The notes beneath the pieces were generated by a model. It was not told the DNA's origin. It made no database searches and saw nothing but the letters and a program-made list of their open reading frames with translations. The translations under genes were made by a program, and so were the position numbers. Positions 9,246-17,219 of a stretch of 64,000 bases of DNA are shown one piece after another. Source of the stretch: Lachnospiraceae bacterium UBA938 (lineage in GTDB: Bacteria; Bacillota; Clostridia; Lachnospirales; Lachnospiraceae); contig DBDG01000020.1 in assembly GCA_002293475.1 (NCBI GenBank), positions 1-64,000 of the forward strand. Reading direction: 5' to 3'. How positions within the stretch are numbered: position 1 is the stretch's first letter; every line of letters starts with the position of its first letter.

Positions 9246-11041
9246 ATCTGGCCCTAGCGGTCGATGAAGAGGAACGGAGAAAATCAGAGGTACTAGGGGT
9301 GGGCTATGATCCTGCGGACGGCACATGGGAACTGATCGTAAAATATAACGGCGATATCGGCAGGCTCCGGGAATCAGGTATCCAGGTAGAAGAGCTGATC
9401 GCCGGATACGCGATTGTCAGGCTGAAGGAAGAGCTGATCGCGGCCTTTACGGATCTTGATGAGGTCGAATATGTCGAAAAGCCTAAGCGGCTTTATTTTG
9501 ATACCTTAGAAGGACGGCGGGCATCCTGTGTCATTTCGCTTGCCATCAATCCTCCCAATCTCCGGGGAAACGGGACATTAATTGCGGTAATAGACAGCGG
9601 CCTAGATTATCAGGGAACGGAGTTCAGGAAGGCGGATGGCAGCAGCCGAATCCTATATCTGTGGGATCAGACCTTGACGGCGGATAATGTTAACCGCCAG
9701 ACCCCTCCGGAAAGCCCTTTTGCCGGCGCCGCCGCGCCGCCGCAAGGCTTTCAGACCGGGGTAGAGTTTAATAAGCTGATGATTGATGTGGCGCTGCAAG
9801 CGTCCACGGCAGAAGAGACGTTTCAGATTGTGCCCAGCCGTGATATTTCCGGCCACGGCACGGCAGTTACGGCCATCGCGGCTGCTTCCGGGCTTTTAAA
9901 TGAAGGAAGATACTTGGGCATGGCACCGGAGAGCAGCCTAATTATCGTGAAACTGGGTTCGCCGGATCCCGATTCCTTTCCACGGACTACGGAAATGATG
10001 CGGGCGCTTACTTATGTAGTCAATAAGGCTGTCGGCCTAGGGATGCCGGTAGCCATTAATTTAAGCTTTGGCAACACCTATGGGCCACATGACGGGACTT
10101 CGATCCTGGAGCGGTTTATGGACAATATATCCGAGATAGGCAGGAATGTAATCTGTGTGGGAACCGGAAATGAAGGAGCAGCAGGCGGGCATCTGTCGGG
10201 AAAGTTCGGCCGCGTGAAGGACGGCGGCAGCCAGCAGAGCAGAAGGATAGAGTTAAACATCGCCCCCTACCAGCAGAGTTTCAGTGTCCAGCTCTGGAAG
10301 GAGTACAGTGACCGGTTTGCGGTCGAGCTCACCGCGCCTTCCGGCCGGCAGGAATCAGTCGATACGATGATACCGGGCAAGAAGACAGTGAGCATCGGCA
10401 CGACAAAGATATTGATTTATGTCGGCGAGCCCAGTCCCTATTCGATTAACCAGGAGATTTATTTTGACTATGTCCCAGATGGCAGTTATGTCGATGAGGG
10501 AATATGGACATTTACGCTCACGCCGGTCAGGACGGTAAACGGGAATTATGACTTCTACCTGCCAAGCAGCGGAGTATTGAATGCCGGCACCGGCTTTTTC
10601 ACGCCGACACCGGAAAAGACGCTGACGATACCATCGACGGCCGAGAAGGTGATTTCAGTGGCAGCCTATGACGTGGTGTATGAGTCTTACGCCGATTTTT
10701 CCGGCCGGGGCTATGTTTTACAGAGCCTTACCGACCCGCGTGTGGCGGGCGGGAGCATCAAGCCGGATCTCGCGGCACCTGGGGTGAACATCAGCACCGT
10801 CCTGCCGGGTAACCGACCTGAGATTGTCAGCGGGACGTCATATGCGACGCCGTTCGTGACCGGAGCGGCGGCACTATTGATGGAATGGGGGATCGTGAAG
10901 GGGAATGACAGTTTTTTGTATGGGGAGAAGGTGAAAGCGTATCTGCGGAATGGAGCCAGAGAGTTAAGGGGAGAACGGGAATATCCGAATGAGAGAGTCG
11001 GTTACGGCGCGTTGTGTGTGGAGGGGGCGTTGCCGGAGTGA
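9212..11041 (+). CDS. S8 family serine peptidase (Csp-like subtilase)
   Basis: A 609-residue subtilisin-like protease with the complete active site: D128 in VIDSGLDY, H215 in SGHGTAV, oxyanion N320 in GTGNEG and S543 in GTSYATPF. There is no signal peptide. Residues 1-105 look like a pro-region/chaperone. A jelly-roll-like insertion sits between N320 and S543 (about 340-500), as in the Csp-type subtilases of Clostridia, some of which cleave the cortex-lytic proenzyme at spore germination. That is family knowledge; the target here is not shown. All three catalytic residues are kept, so this is a working protease rather than one of the pseudoproteases of the family. The weak AAGGGGGAG site is 11 bases from the ATG. 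Confidence 0.88.
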   Translation: MAENGKLEALLNLALAVDEEERRKSEVLGVGYDPADGTWELIVKYNGDIGRLRESGIQVEELIAGYAIVRLKEELIAAFTDLDEVEYVEKPKRLYFDTLEGRRASCVISLAINPPNLRGNGTLIAVIDSGLDYQGTEFRKADGSSRILYLWDQTLTADNVNRQTPPESPFAGAAAPPQGFQTGVEFNKLMIDVALQASTAEETFQIVPSRDISGHGTAVTAIAAASGLLNEGRYLGMAPESSLIIVKLGSPDPDSFPRTTEMMRALTYVVNKAVGLGMPVAINLSFGNTYGPHDGTSILERFMDNISEIGRNVICVGTGNEGAAGGHLSGKFGRVKDGGSQQSRRIELNIAPYQQSFSVQLWKEYSDRFAVELTAPSGRQESVDTMIPGKKTVSIGTTKILIYVGEPSPYSINQEIYFDYVPDGSYVDEGIWTFTLTPVRTVNGNYDFYLPSSGVLNAGTGFFTPTPEKTLTIPSTAEKVISVAAYDVVYESYADFSGRGYVLQSLTDPRVAGGSIKPDLAAPGVNISTVLPGNRPEIVSGTSYATPFVTGAAALLMEWGIVKGNDSFLYGEKVKAYLRNGARELRGEREYPNERVGYGALCVEGALPE

Positions 11042-11149
11042 GAGAAAATATTATCATTTCAATAAGCAAAAAAGTGAAAAGTTAAAATAAAAAGAATTAT
11101 TGTTGAAGTTTTGTTTGATTTTAATTATGATATGAGGAAATTCTTTCAT

Positions 11150-11189
11150 TGGAGTTTACAGCGTTGTGCTGATGCACCGGAAACCTCCA
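11150..11189. repeat. Two-part hairpin of unknown role
   Basis: TGGAGTTT (11150-11157) pairs with AAACCTCCA (11181-11189) with one bulge, and inside it GTGC (11166-11169) and GCAC (11174-11177) close a perfect tetraloop TGAT. No U-tract follows, so it is not an obvious terminator. Confidence 0.4.
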
Positions 11190-11249
11190 TTTGCTAATAA
11201 CACTATGTATACCGCTCACAACATTTGGTGAAAATATTGCCAAACTTAT

Positions 11250-11278
11250 TTGATAACAAAGAATTAATGTGTTACAAT
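11250..11278 (+). promoter_or_regulatory. Predicted sigma-A promoter for the epimerase gene
   Basis: TTGATA (11250-11255), 17 bases, TACAAT (11273-11278). The start codon is 224 bases further on, which implies a long untranslated leader or a further promoter closer in. Confidence 0.5.
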
Positions 11279-11501
11279 TAAGCAAAGATGATGATATTAC
11301 ATATTCTACATTTATACAGAAGATTTTTGCAAGATTTTTATGTGCCGATAATTTTAAATACTTGAGACAAAATAGAAGCTACAGAAGGTTTTTGAAGATT
11401 ATAGATAGTTTTACAATATGAAAAATAGAATTTATTTTTCATTAAAACAAATATATAGCAATTATTTAAATTAAAAGGTATTAATTGAACGGAGCATATT
11501 T

Positions 11502-12377
11502 ATGAATATTTTAGTTATTGGTGGAACACGGTATATGGGTGTTCACTTGGTTAAACATTTATTGTCAGATGGTCATAAAGTTACAATTGCAACTCGCGGT
11601 CAAGCCATAGATAATTTTGGTATCAATGTTAGTAGGATTTTTTTGGATCGAACAAATCCTGAAAGTTTATATAACGCTTTGAATGATAAAAATTTTGATA
11701 TTGCATATGATAGTTTGGCTTATAGTTCAAATGACATAAAATATTTATTGGAAGTCTTGAAATGCAATAAATATATTGAAGTATCAACGATGTCAGTTTA
11801 CCCAAAGCCAAAAAAACAATTAGTAGAAGGTGATTTCAAACCGGAATCTTACGAGCTTAAATGGTGTTCACGAAACGATTATCCATATGACGAAACAAAA
11901 CGTCAGGCAGAGTGTGCCTTGTTTCAGGTTTATAACGATATTTCTGCCGTGGCGATAAGATTTCCATTTGTAATAGGGGAAGATGACTATACAAAGAGAT
12001 TATATTTTTATGTTGAACATATTGTCAATTCAATTCCTATGTATATAGATAATTTGAAAGAAAAAATGACTTTTATCCAATCCAAGGAAGCTGGTAAATT
12101 TCTTGCATGGATGGCAAATAATGATTTTTTTGGTTATATAAATGCTGCAAGTAATGGAAGTGTTTCATTATATGATATTATTAGTTACATTGAAAATAAA
12201 ACGAATATGAAAGCTGTCCTTTCGGATACTGGGGACAAAGCCCCATATAATGAAACGCTCGAATTTAGTATGGATTTAAGTAAATCAGAAGAAATAGGAT
12301 TCAGATTTTCTAAATTGGATACATGGCTATATAATTTGCTTGATTTATATATCAATAATGCTATTGAATGTACATAA
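11502..12377 (+). CDS. NAD(P)-dependent epimerase/dehydratase (extended SDR)
   Basis: A 291-residue short-chain dehydrogenase of the extended type. The nucleotide-binding motif GGTRYMG is at residues 7-13. The catalytic tyrosine/lysine pair is probably YDETK near 128-132 (Tyr, then Lys three or more residues later) and a serine in VSTMSVY near 93-99 fits the third residue. The family acts on nucleotide sugars or related carbonyl compounds; the substrate cannot be read. GAACGGAGC lies before the ATG. It is clearly richer in A and T than the core genes to its left, in keeping with acquisition by transfer. No partner genes are adjacent. Confidence 0.75.
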   Translation: MNILVIGGTRYMGVHLVKHLLSDGHKVTIATRGQAIDNFGINVSRIFLDRTNPESLYNALNDKNFDIAYDSLAYSSNDIKYLLEVLKCNKYIEVSTMSVYPKPKKQLVEGDFKPESYELKWCSRNDYPYDETKRQAECALFQVYNDISAVAIRFPFVIGEDDYTKRLYFYVEHIVNSIPMYIDNLKEKMTFIQSKEAGKFLAWMANNDFFGYINAASNGSVSLYDIISYIENKTNMKAVLSDTGDKAPYNETLEFSMDLSKSEEIGFRFSKLDTWLYNLLDLYINNAIECT

Positions 12378-12475
12378 AATTGTGAAGTTGGTGAAGCAGT
12401 AATAATACCATTAGAAATAAATTGCTATTGCCAATAGATCCAGTTTTGTGTAAATGGAATGAAAGTTTATTATAA

Positions 12476-12814
12476 CATAAATTAGGTAATGCTGAGGGGC
12501 ATCTTACGCTTGCTACGGCTTATATGATAAACGATAGGTCAGAAGTCTGTCGTTTTTCGTTCAACAATGGCCCCAAGGGTATAAATCATTGGGGGGGTTC
12601 AAAAGGTAATCGTGCTCCTATGGTCTTTGGGGCACATACCCCGGTTTATTCAGTTAACGATGAAGTGGCTACAAATGCGACAATGGAAGATAGAAGGGCA
12701 GCTTTAGCTGATTTCATTAATTATGCTTTGACAAAACCTGATGTGAGAATTGTTAGTATGAAGGAACTCCTAGACTGGCTTCGTAACCCTGTGGCATTGG
12801 AGACAAACAATTGA
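12476..12814 (+). pseudogene. C-terminal remnant of a polysaccharide deacetylase
   Basis: The open frame 12476-12814 (an internal ATG at 12524 gives 96 residues) ends in MKELLDWLRNPVAL, preceded by ADFINYAL and NRAPMVFGAHTPVYS. This is the pattern of the C-terminal end of carbohydrate esterase 4 / chitin-deacetylase-like proteins. The catalytic N-terminal domain with its metal-binding Asp/His motif is absent, and a stop codon in frame at 12473-12475 closes the fragment. I read it as a decayed gene. The family match is from memory of the motif, not a search. Confidence 0.6.
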
Positions 12815-13436
12815 TATGCCCCACAATATATCTCCTGAAAATTGGAATCCTAGTCAGCTTTTGCCCAGAATACAAGGAAGTTACATAGATAATTTGGAAA
12901 CATTTGGCTAAAGGACCTTCAAGAACATCAGGTCAGAGGTTTGTGAGACGTATAATTATCTAAAGCAGGTAAATATTTGTTGGGATGAAAGATATTTTAG
13001 TCAAATTACCTATAAAAAATTATATTAGAATAAATAAAAAACTGGTACAAGAATTGTCATTAATTTCACTCGTACTTCACACCCAATTGTCATTACCTTC
13101 ACACGCACCCAACGAAAGAATCAGGGTTACGGCAATTTTAACTGAAAAAAGTTGAAAATTTAATGTCATTAACTTGACACGTGAGGGATATGGGGGCTTG
13201 TGTGTGGAGGATTCGATACCAGATTAGTACAAAGCCGATAAGTGCAGGTGGAATCGGCAATCTTGGTCTGTGAAAATGTAGGATCTTTCAAAAGACTGGT
13301 TACCACCTTGGTTAGTAGCTTGTTTAGTTTTACTAACTAAGACAATATGTAGTGACCCCGCATTTATAAGACGTGGATTTACCCAAAAACTGTCAATACT
13401 GCTTCTGGTGGAGTCGGCACAAAGTTTTACTAGGGC
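12815..13436. other. Gene-free patchwork with repeat sequences
   Basis: No coding region I can support. It contains three imperfect copies of a 19-bp sequence (13055-13182) and a 7-bp inverted repeat (GTTAGTA 13311-13317, TACTAAC 13331-13337). Composition and neighbours suggest debris of mobile elements. Confidence 0.5.
13055..13182 (+). repeat. Three imperfect 19-bp direct repeats, probable IS-end debris
   Basis: Copies at 13055-13073, 13088-13106 and 13164-13182 share the pattern TGTCATTAnnTTnACnCG. Multiple short repeats at an end are typical of IS21-family elements, so this may be a relic of one end, but no transposase of that family is visible here. Confidence 0.45.
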
Positions 13437-13565
13437 ATGACAGGCCATAAATCAGCGGAGCTAAAGCGAAGGCAGAAAGGGAATACGCCGGCGGTGATAG
13501 CCTATGCGGGCAAGGCGAACGAGCGGCTGCGGCGGAAATTCTACCATATGACGTTAACATGTTAG
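13437..13565 (+). mobile_element. IS110-family transposase, C-terminal fragment
   Basis: A 42-codon frame encodes AVIAYAGKANERLRRKFYHM, which matches the region near the C-terminus of IS110-family (DEDD) transposases; the frame then stops. The rest of the C-terminal domain and the serine motif are missing. Pseudogene fragment. Confidence 0.55.
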
Positions 13566-13600
13566 AATGGTTTGTCAACAGGTCCAATTTTTAACAGTCT

Positions 13601-13819
13601 CTAATCATCAAATATGTCCATGACCTCAAATCCCTCATCGTTGATTGCATCACATAATTCATCCTCCGTTAATGCGCCACGTTCATAATCCACAATGATA
13701 GATTCTTCTTCCAAGTTAAGCGTTACTTTATTGACACCGCTGATACCTTCCAGAATATGGGAAATGACATTACCCATTCGCAGATTATCCATGTCTTCAA
13801 TAACAATAACCTTTTTCAT
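13601..13819 (-). CDS. HMA-fold protein lacking the metal-binding cysteines
   Basis: A 72-residue protein with the beta-alpha-beta-beta-alpha-beta pattern of heavy-metal-associated domains: the LEGISGVNKVTLNLEEE stretch, then DYERGALTEDELCDAI and NDEGFEV. Where HMA proteins have the GMxCxxC loop, this one has DMDNLRMG, with no cysteine. It is therefore unlikely to be a classical copper chaperone. AAAGGA (minus strand, 13832-13837) supports the ATG at 13819 better than the in-frame ATGs further upstream, though the spacing of 12 is long. It is flanked on both sides by IS110 fragments. Function unknown. Confidence 0.65.
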   Translation of the reverse strand: MKKVIVIEDMDNLRMGNVISHILEGISGVNKVTLNLEEESIIVDYERGALTEDELCDAINDEGFEVMDIFDD

Positions 13820-13980
13820 TTTTATATCCATTCCTTTCGCTTTACTCATGTTACAAAATAGCATAAAATGCAAGTAGTGCCTTTAATATTTATTAGTAAC
13901 AGTCCGTGGGGATACCCGGTACAATATTAGTGTTCTCCCTTCATTTATCTTCGGAACATTTGGTTTGTAAAGGAGTTCCT

Positions 13981-14049
13981 ATGGGCCTGAAAAATGTGTA
14001 TAGCACTTGTTGTGGTATTGATGTTCATAACATTACTGCCGTTGTCTAA
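13981..14049 (+). mobile_element. IS110-family transposase, N-terminal fragment
   Basis: The 22-codon frame contains YSTCCGIDVHN, the start of the RuvC-like domain of IS110-family transposases with its first catalytic Asp, then runs into TAA. AAAGGAG precedes the ATG by 8 bases, so the original start site is intact. The rest of the gene is gone. Confidence 0.6.
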
Positions 14050-14202
14050 ATTGCTTCCACTCATAAGAACGATGGACGATAGTATTTATTATAGTGATTC
14101 TTTATATATGCAATAATACTTTATTATCATTATTTTTATATATTGGCAGTTTGCGGATAAAACCGAGTTTTTTATAAATAGAGGTCAATCCGCCTTGTCT
14201 AT

Positions 14203-14433
14203 TCAATCAATCAATGAATCCACATATCTAACGACATCGTCTAACGTCTGAAATGTATGAACGTCTTCATCGTAAATCGTTACTTCATAGCGATTTTCAA
14301 TCTCGATCATGAGCTTAGCAACATCAATTGGTTCAATATCATATTCCTGTGTCAACGGTGTTCTGCCACTTAAATCTTTTTCGGGGGTACTTATGATCTC
14401 ACTTAACAGAGTAATAATAATATCCAATGTCAT
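14203..14433 (-). CDS. Acyl-carrier-protein-like protein without the phosphopantetheine serine
   Basis: A 76-residue protein with the ACP fold signature: a first helix, a long loop, IDVAKLMIEIENRYEVTI as helix II and strand, and LDDVVRYVDSLI at the end. Helix II of carrier proteins begins DSL, with the serine carrying the arm. Here the sequence is DIEPIDVAKL, so proline (codon CCA) stands at the serine position. It cannot carry a 4'-phosphopantetheine there. The ATG overlaps the helD stop codon by 4 bases (ATGA, 14430-14433) and has a strong GGAGGT site inside the end of helD, so the two are translated as a coupled pair. A binding or regulatory role with HelD is inferred from this coupling. 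Confidence 0.75.
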   Translation of the reverse strand: MTLDIIITLLSEIISTPEKDLSGRTPLTQEYDIEPIDVAKLMIEIENRYEVTIYDEDVHTFQTLDDVVRYVDSLID

Positions 14434-16676
14434 TCTGTAATACCTCCTTGAATCAACGGACTTTTCTCCCCGGTATAAAAAAGGTTCAGCCGGTGTAAGG
14501 CGCGAGTGCTGGCGATGTAAAGCAGTTTCATATCATCGGCGGTATGATAATGGCTAATATCAACACCATAAACCAGGACAGAATCAAACTCCAAGCCTTT
14601 TGACATAGTAATGGGAATAATAAAGACTCCGGCAGTATTTAAATTATCGCCCGAATGTATCAAATGGATCGTGAGCTTATCTTTCAAGCGACCATGAAGG
14701 ATTTCGGATTCCTGTGCATTCTTACATATAATCCCGATGGATTGGTAGCCTTTGTTTTGGCTATAAAGGGCTTCTGCTATAATTTTTTTGTCCAGCGAAT
14801 CAAGGTCGGGTGCTTCGACAATCTGTGGCGGGTCACCGCTACGGTTAAAGCTTTCAAATGGGGTATCGCTGTCCAAAAACTGCATACTGAATGTAAGGAT
14901 TTCTTTCGTACATCTAAAGCTTTTGTTCATAATCATCAGACAAGATTTGGCGGGATTCAAGATCGCGGTGATTTTTTCATATAGGTTCATGTTTTCCTGT
15001 TTTTCAATTGTTTGGTTAATATCACCAAGGACGGTATACCGTGCGTTAGAGAATAGCCTTTTCATTATATTAAAATGGAGACTATAGTAATCCTGTGCTT
15101 CGTCTACTACGATCTGCCGAACCTGTCCATAAGTATCATTTGTGCCAATCAATAGCTGCAGGTAGGCTGCCGCCAAGGCATCCTCGTTTTGCATGACAGA
15201 ATCTGTAAGATGTTGCTGTGAGTAGAACAGAATTTCATCTATACTATCTGGCAAATTGATGCCTTCTGAAAGTGAAAACAACAGATTTTCTGTGCTGATC
15301 AATTTTTTATAGAGGGCAATACTGTCAGGCTTGGTAAAACTGTCTACCAGATGAGCAAGACAGGTACTTTCCCTTATTGACAGCTCTCTTGCATATTCCT
15401 CCCAATCAAAAGGATGATTTGTATCGTTCATGGCAAGTCGCTGTAGCTTGGCAATCCGATCCTTACGCAAATTATGGATTTTCTTAAAAATATGCTTCCG
15501 AAGATGCTCCAGTTTCGACACTAAGCTCATTTTGCTATCCATTTGCAGCAAATAATCCTTCAAATACTGTCCGGTAAAAACGGTTCTTTCATCATATATA
15601 ATGTCCGTAAAGCCGATATGTGAATCAGGGAGGCTGTCGGCATACCTGTTTAGTATTTTGCAAAAGTCTTGGGACATTTTAAAGACCAGCGATTGTTTTT
15701 GCAGTTCTTTTTCAGATGGGTCAGTACAGGAAATCAACGATTCCGTTTGTTCGTATCGAGACTTAAATATTGTTTTTTCTTTCAGGCTGGTGCTTATTAA
15801 ATCGTCAATCACAATCGACTTTACTTCATCCTCCCCCAGTTCCGGTAACACATTGGAAATATATTGCTCAAATAGCGTGTTGGGAGACAGAATGATAATG
15901 TCGGATGACTGTAAACGGTTTGAAAGACCTTGGTACTTCAAATAAGCCACACGGTGTAAGGCGATAGAAGTCTTGCCGCTTCCTGCGATTCCTTGAACCA
16001 TTAGTAAGTCATGAGTCATATCACGGATAGCGATATCCTGATCTTTCTGGATGGTTTCGACAATGGTTTTCATTTTGTTATTAGTATTTCCCGATAGCAT
16101 TTTGCGTAAAAATTCGTCTGCAATCTGAACATCGGCATCAAAATAATATTCAAAGACTCCTTTTTTAATTTCATATTGCCGTTTCAGTGCAATATCTCCG
16201 GCAACACGACCGTCCGGTGTGTCATAATAAGCAATTCCGGTTTCAAAACGATAAAACAAACTGGAGATAGGAGAACGCCAATCGAAAATATGGATTGTTT
16301 TTTCTGTACCGGAAGACAGCATACCTCTGCCAATATAAATTTTTTCATATTCTTCGTTGCCTTCCTCACAAAAATCAATCCGGGCAAAGTAGGCCGAAGA
16401 TAGTAACCGCTCAAGCAACTGAATCTTTTTTACGCTGGATTCTACGGCCTTGGTACCAATGGCAAGCGGCTGATAATATTGGCTTAACTGAACGGCATTG
16501 TCAAAGTCATCGGCGGAATGGGGGGCGTTTTCCCACATATCCTTATTTGTCTCGGCTAAGTCTTGGATGCTTTTACCCTTATCTTTTTCAGCATCTGTCA
16601 ACTGCTCGTGAATGATACTGATAATCATATTGTAATGGATTAGTTCAATATTAAATTCCTGTTCATAGTTTTCCAA
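14430..16676 (-). CDS. helD: HelD-type RNA polymerase-associated ATPase (SF1 helicase-like)
   Basis: A 748-residue superfamily 1 ATPase. The long N-terminal coiled-coil arm (about 1-120) precedes Walker A GIAGSGKT at 229-236 (K235). Later come the Walker B-like VVDEAQDYY, the SKGLEFDSVLVYG motif V and the YIASTRALHRL motif VI. HelD proteins bind RNA polymerase and pry it off stalled DNA. The actinobacterial HelR branch also removes rifampicin. The start codon is TTG at 16676-16674 with GAGGTG (16682-16687) 5 bases before it. It runs divergently from the PKS cluster and ends overlapping the serine-less ACP gene. UvrD/RecQ-like repair helicases are less likely because of the N-terminal arm and the WRSPISSLFY segment. 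Confidence 0.85.
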   Translation of the reverse strand: MENYEQEFNIELIHYNMIISIIHEQLTDAEKDKGKSIQDLAETNKDMWENAPHSADDFDNAVQLSQYYQPLAIGTKAVESSVKKIQLLERLLSSAYFARIDFCEEGNEEYEKIYIGRGMLSSGTEKTIHIFDWRSPISSLFYRFETGIAYYDTPDGRVAGDIALKRQYEIKKGVFEYYFDADVQIADEFLRKMLSGNTNNKMKTIVETIQKDQDIAIRDMTHDLLMVQGIAGSGKTSIALHRVAYLKYQGLSNRLQSSDIIILSPNTLFEQYISNVLPELGEDEVKSIVIDDLISTSLKEKTIFKSRYEQTESLISCTDPSEKELQKQSLVFKMSQDFCKILNRYADSLPDSHIGFTDIIYDERTVFTGQYLKDYLLQMDSKMSLVSKLEHLRKHIFKKIHNLRKDRIAKLQRLAMNDTNHPFDWEEYARELSIRESTCLAHLVDSFTKPDSIALYKKLISTENLLFSLSEGINLPDSIDEILFYSQQHLTDSVMQNEDALAAAYLQLLIGTNDTYGQVRQIVVDEAQDYYSLHFNIMKRLFSNARYTVLGDINQTIEKQENMNLYEKITAILNPAKSCLMIMNKSFRCTKEILTFSMQFLDSDTPFESFNRSGDPPQIVEAPDLDSLDKKIIAEALYSQNKGYQSIGIICKNAQESEILHGRLKDKLTIHLIHSGDNLNTAGVFIIPITMSKGLEFDSVLVYGVDISHYHTADDMKLLYIASTRALHRLNLFYTGEKSPLIQGGITE

Positions 16677-16764
16677 GTAAACACCTCGTCTTTGATGGGC
16701 ATTTAGTTTAGATTCATCGTGAATCAGCCTCCGCTCAAAAGATATTTTAAGATTTCCCCCTTAG

Positions 16765-16791
16765 CTTATACCTTGAAAGAACTTTTGTCAA
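16765..16791 (-). promoter_or_regulatory. Possible promoter for helD
   Basis: On the minus strand TTGACA (16791-16786) and TATAAG (16770-16765) are 15 bases apart, shorter than ideal, about 90 bases before the TTG start. Confidence 0.3.
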
Positions 16792-16795
16792 CAAT

Positions 16796-16813
16796 GTTAT
16801 ATTATTATATAAC
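16796..16813. repeat. Short inverted repeat beside the helD promoter
   Basis: GTTATAT (16796-16802) and ATATAAC (16807-16813) flank four bases just upstream of the possible helD -35 element. It is operator-like, but AT-rich palindromes arise easily by chance. Confidence 0.3.
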
Positions 16814-16987
16814 GAAATTATAAATTCGGCCCATTGTCAATCAACATGATATTTGCAAGGATACGTCATTGCGGCTTAGAACAGGACACCTTTGAGATAA
16901 AATTTACAAAAACATATAAAAAGATGAAATTAGAATTTATAGTAATATAATAATTAGATTATAATCGCGTATTTATCCAGCATTTGT

Positions 16988-17031
16988 ATATTAGCAACAT
17001 AATGTATTATTATATATTATGTTGCTAATAT
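16988..17031. promoter_or_regulatory. 16-bp perfect inverted repeat upstream of the PKS promoter
   Basis: ATATTAGCAACATAAT (16988-17003) is perfectly inverted at 17016-17031 with a 12-base AT spacer. It ends 3 bases before the -35 element of the PKS promoter. Its position fits the binding site of a dimeric regulator (activator site or operator); a hairpin without U-tract is the alternative. Confidence 0.6.
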
Positions 17032-17034
17032 TAA

Positions 17035-17063
17035 TTGACAATTAATTAATACTAGTATATAAT
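17035..17063 (+). promoter_or_regulatory. Perfect consensus sigma-A promoter of the PKS operon
   Basis: TTGACA (17035-17040), exactly 17 bases, TATAAT (17058-17063). Both hexamers match consensus in full. The first gene of the cluster starts 157 bases downstream. Confidence 0.75.
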
Positions 17064-17219
17064 TTATAATTACAAATTACATATTACGACACGAAATGTT
17101 AATTAAACTGAAATTTCTAGCTTAAGTGCAATTAGAAACTTTATCCAAAAAGGCAGATTTCTAAAATAGATTTATAAAGCAAACGCTTAGATGAGAGATA
17201 ATGAAAGGAAAAGAGAAGT

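Larger units (their letters stand above)
11042..11501. other. AT-rich gene-free stretch with a hairpin and a promoter
   Basis: No open frame of note. It holds an imperfect hairpin (11150-11189) and a good promoter (11250-11278), described separately. The drop in GC starts here and marks the left edge of the patchwork region. Confidence 0.6.
16677..17219. other. Divergent control region between helD and the PKS cluster
   Basis: 543 bases without a gene, very AT-rich. It holds the signals for helD leftward and the PKS operon rightward, including two inverted repeats and one perfect consensus promoter, listed separately. The leader from 17064 to 17219 has no terminator-like hairpin that I can see. 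Confidence 0.7.

Noticed and set aside
13224..13448. A 74-codon minus-strand frame in the patchwork region
   Set aside because: It partly overlaps the IS110 fragment on the other strand, lacks a ribosome binding site and shows no recognisable motif.
13874..13980. A functional IS110 bridge RNA upstream of the transposase start
   Set aside because: The element is a fragment and I cannot show a guide structure by eye; kept only as a possible relic.
14655..15087. Plus-strand frames opposite helD
   Set aside because: They are antisense to the conserved helicase motifs and have no supporting signals.
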